Source of the DNA: SAR116 cluster bacterium
Lineage (GTDB): Bacteria; Pseudomonadota; Alphaproteobacteria; Puniceispirillales; GCA-002684695
Reading direction: 5' to 3'
Assembly (NCBI GenBank): GCA_002684695.1
Contig: NYVQ01000023.1
Location: 18,689-24,027 of the forward strand
Length of the DNA stretch: 5,339 nt
The notes under the pieces are model-generated. The model saw nothing but the letters and a program-made list of their open reading frames with translations. It was not told the origin of the DNA and searched no databases. Shown piece by piece: positions 5,308 to 5,339 of this stretch (the first letter of the stretch is position 1; each line of letters starts with the position of its first letter). The position numbers were made by a program, and so were the translations under genes.

Positions 5308-5339
5308 ATGGATAAATATAAAAAAATAGTTTCGATGAC
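5308..5339 (+). CDS. Possible start of a further gene (10 codons, runs off window)
   Basis: An ATG at 5308-5310 opens a frame reading MDKYKKIVSM to the window edge. It lies 53 bases after the dehydrogenase stop, on the same strand. An upstream GTG (5298) in the same region runs into a stop within six codons, so the ATG is the better choice. No clear Shine-Dalgarno site precedes it (only weak purine runs), and ten codons are too few to name a product. If real, it is probably a third member of the plus-strand operon. Confidence 0.4.
   Translation, partial: MDKYKKIVSM

Overview
The window is A+T-rich (about two thirds A+T by eye). Its genes are packed tightly, with gaps of about 10 bases or 8-base overlaps inside gene groups, and codons are strongly biased to A/T in third position. 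With a complete TRAP transporter, this suggests a streamlined marine alphaproteobacterium of the SAR11/Pelagibacterales type. That placement is inference: there is no rRNA or other marker gene here.

There are two divergent transcription units. On the minus strand, read from about 3320 down to 1, the order is: a TRAP solute-binding protein (dctP-like, 2263-3273), a 74-base gap with a perfect 14-bp hairpin, the small TRAP membrane subunit (dctQ-like, 1679-2188), the large TRAP permease (dctM-like, 352-1686, overlapping dctQ by 8 bases), and the first 112 codons of a further gene (338 to the window edge) whose product resembles the start of DUF3604-type proteins. On the plus strand, read from about 3467, are a PhyH-family Fe(II)/2-oxoglutarate dioxygenase (3514-4341), a GTG-started NAD-dependent beta-hydroxyacid dehydrogenase (4352-5254), and possibly the first 10 codons of another gene (5308 to the edge). 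The 240-base divergent gap holds a plausible sigma-70 promoter for each direction and a 13-bp inverted repeat in the dctP promoter/leader.

The most informative protein is the dehydrogenase. It has the hallmark Gly-Arg-Thr-Ser substrate motif of 3-sulfolactaldehyde reductase (E. coli YihU) instead of the usual Ser-Gly-Gly, and it aligns with YihU almost without gaps as I remember that sequence. The working hypothesis is a small uptake-and-oxidation module. The TRAP system would import a small acid, possibly a C3 sulfonate such as 2,3-dihydroxypropane-1-sulfonate or a relative. The dioxygenase and the NAD-linked dehydrogenase would then process it in the cytoplasm. The substrate cannot be fixed from sequence alone. 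No mobile element, CRISPR array, tRNA or rRNA is visible.
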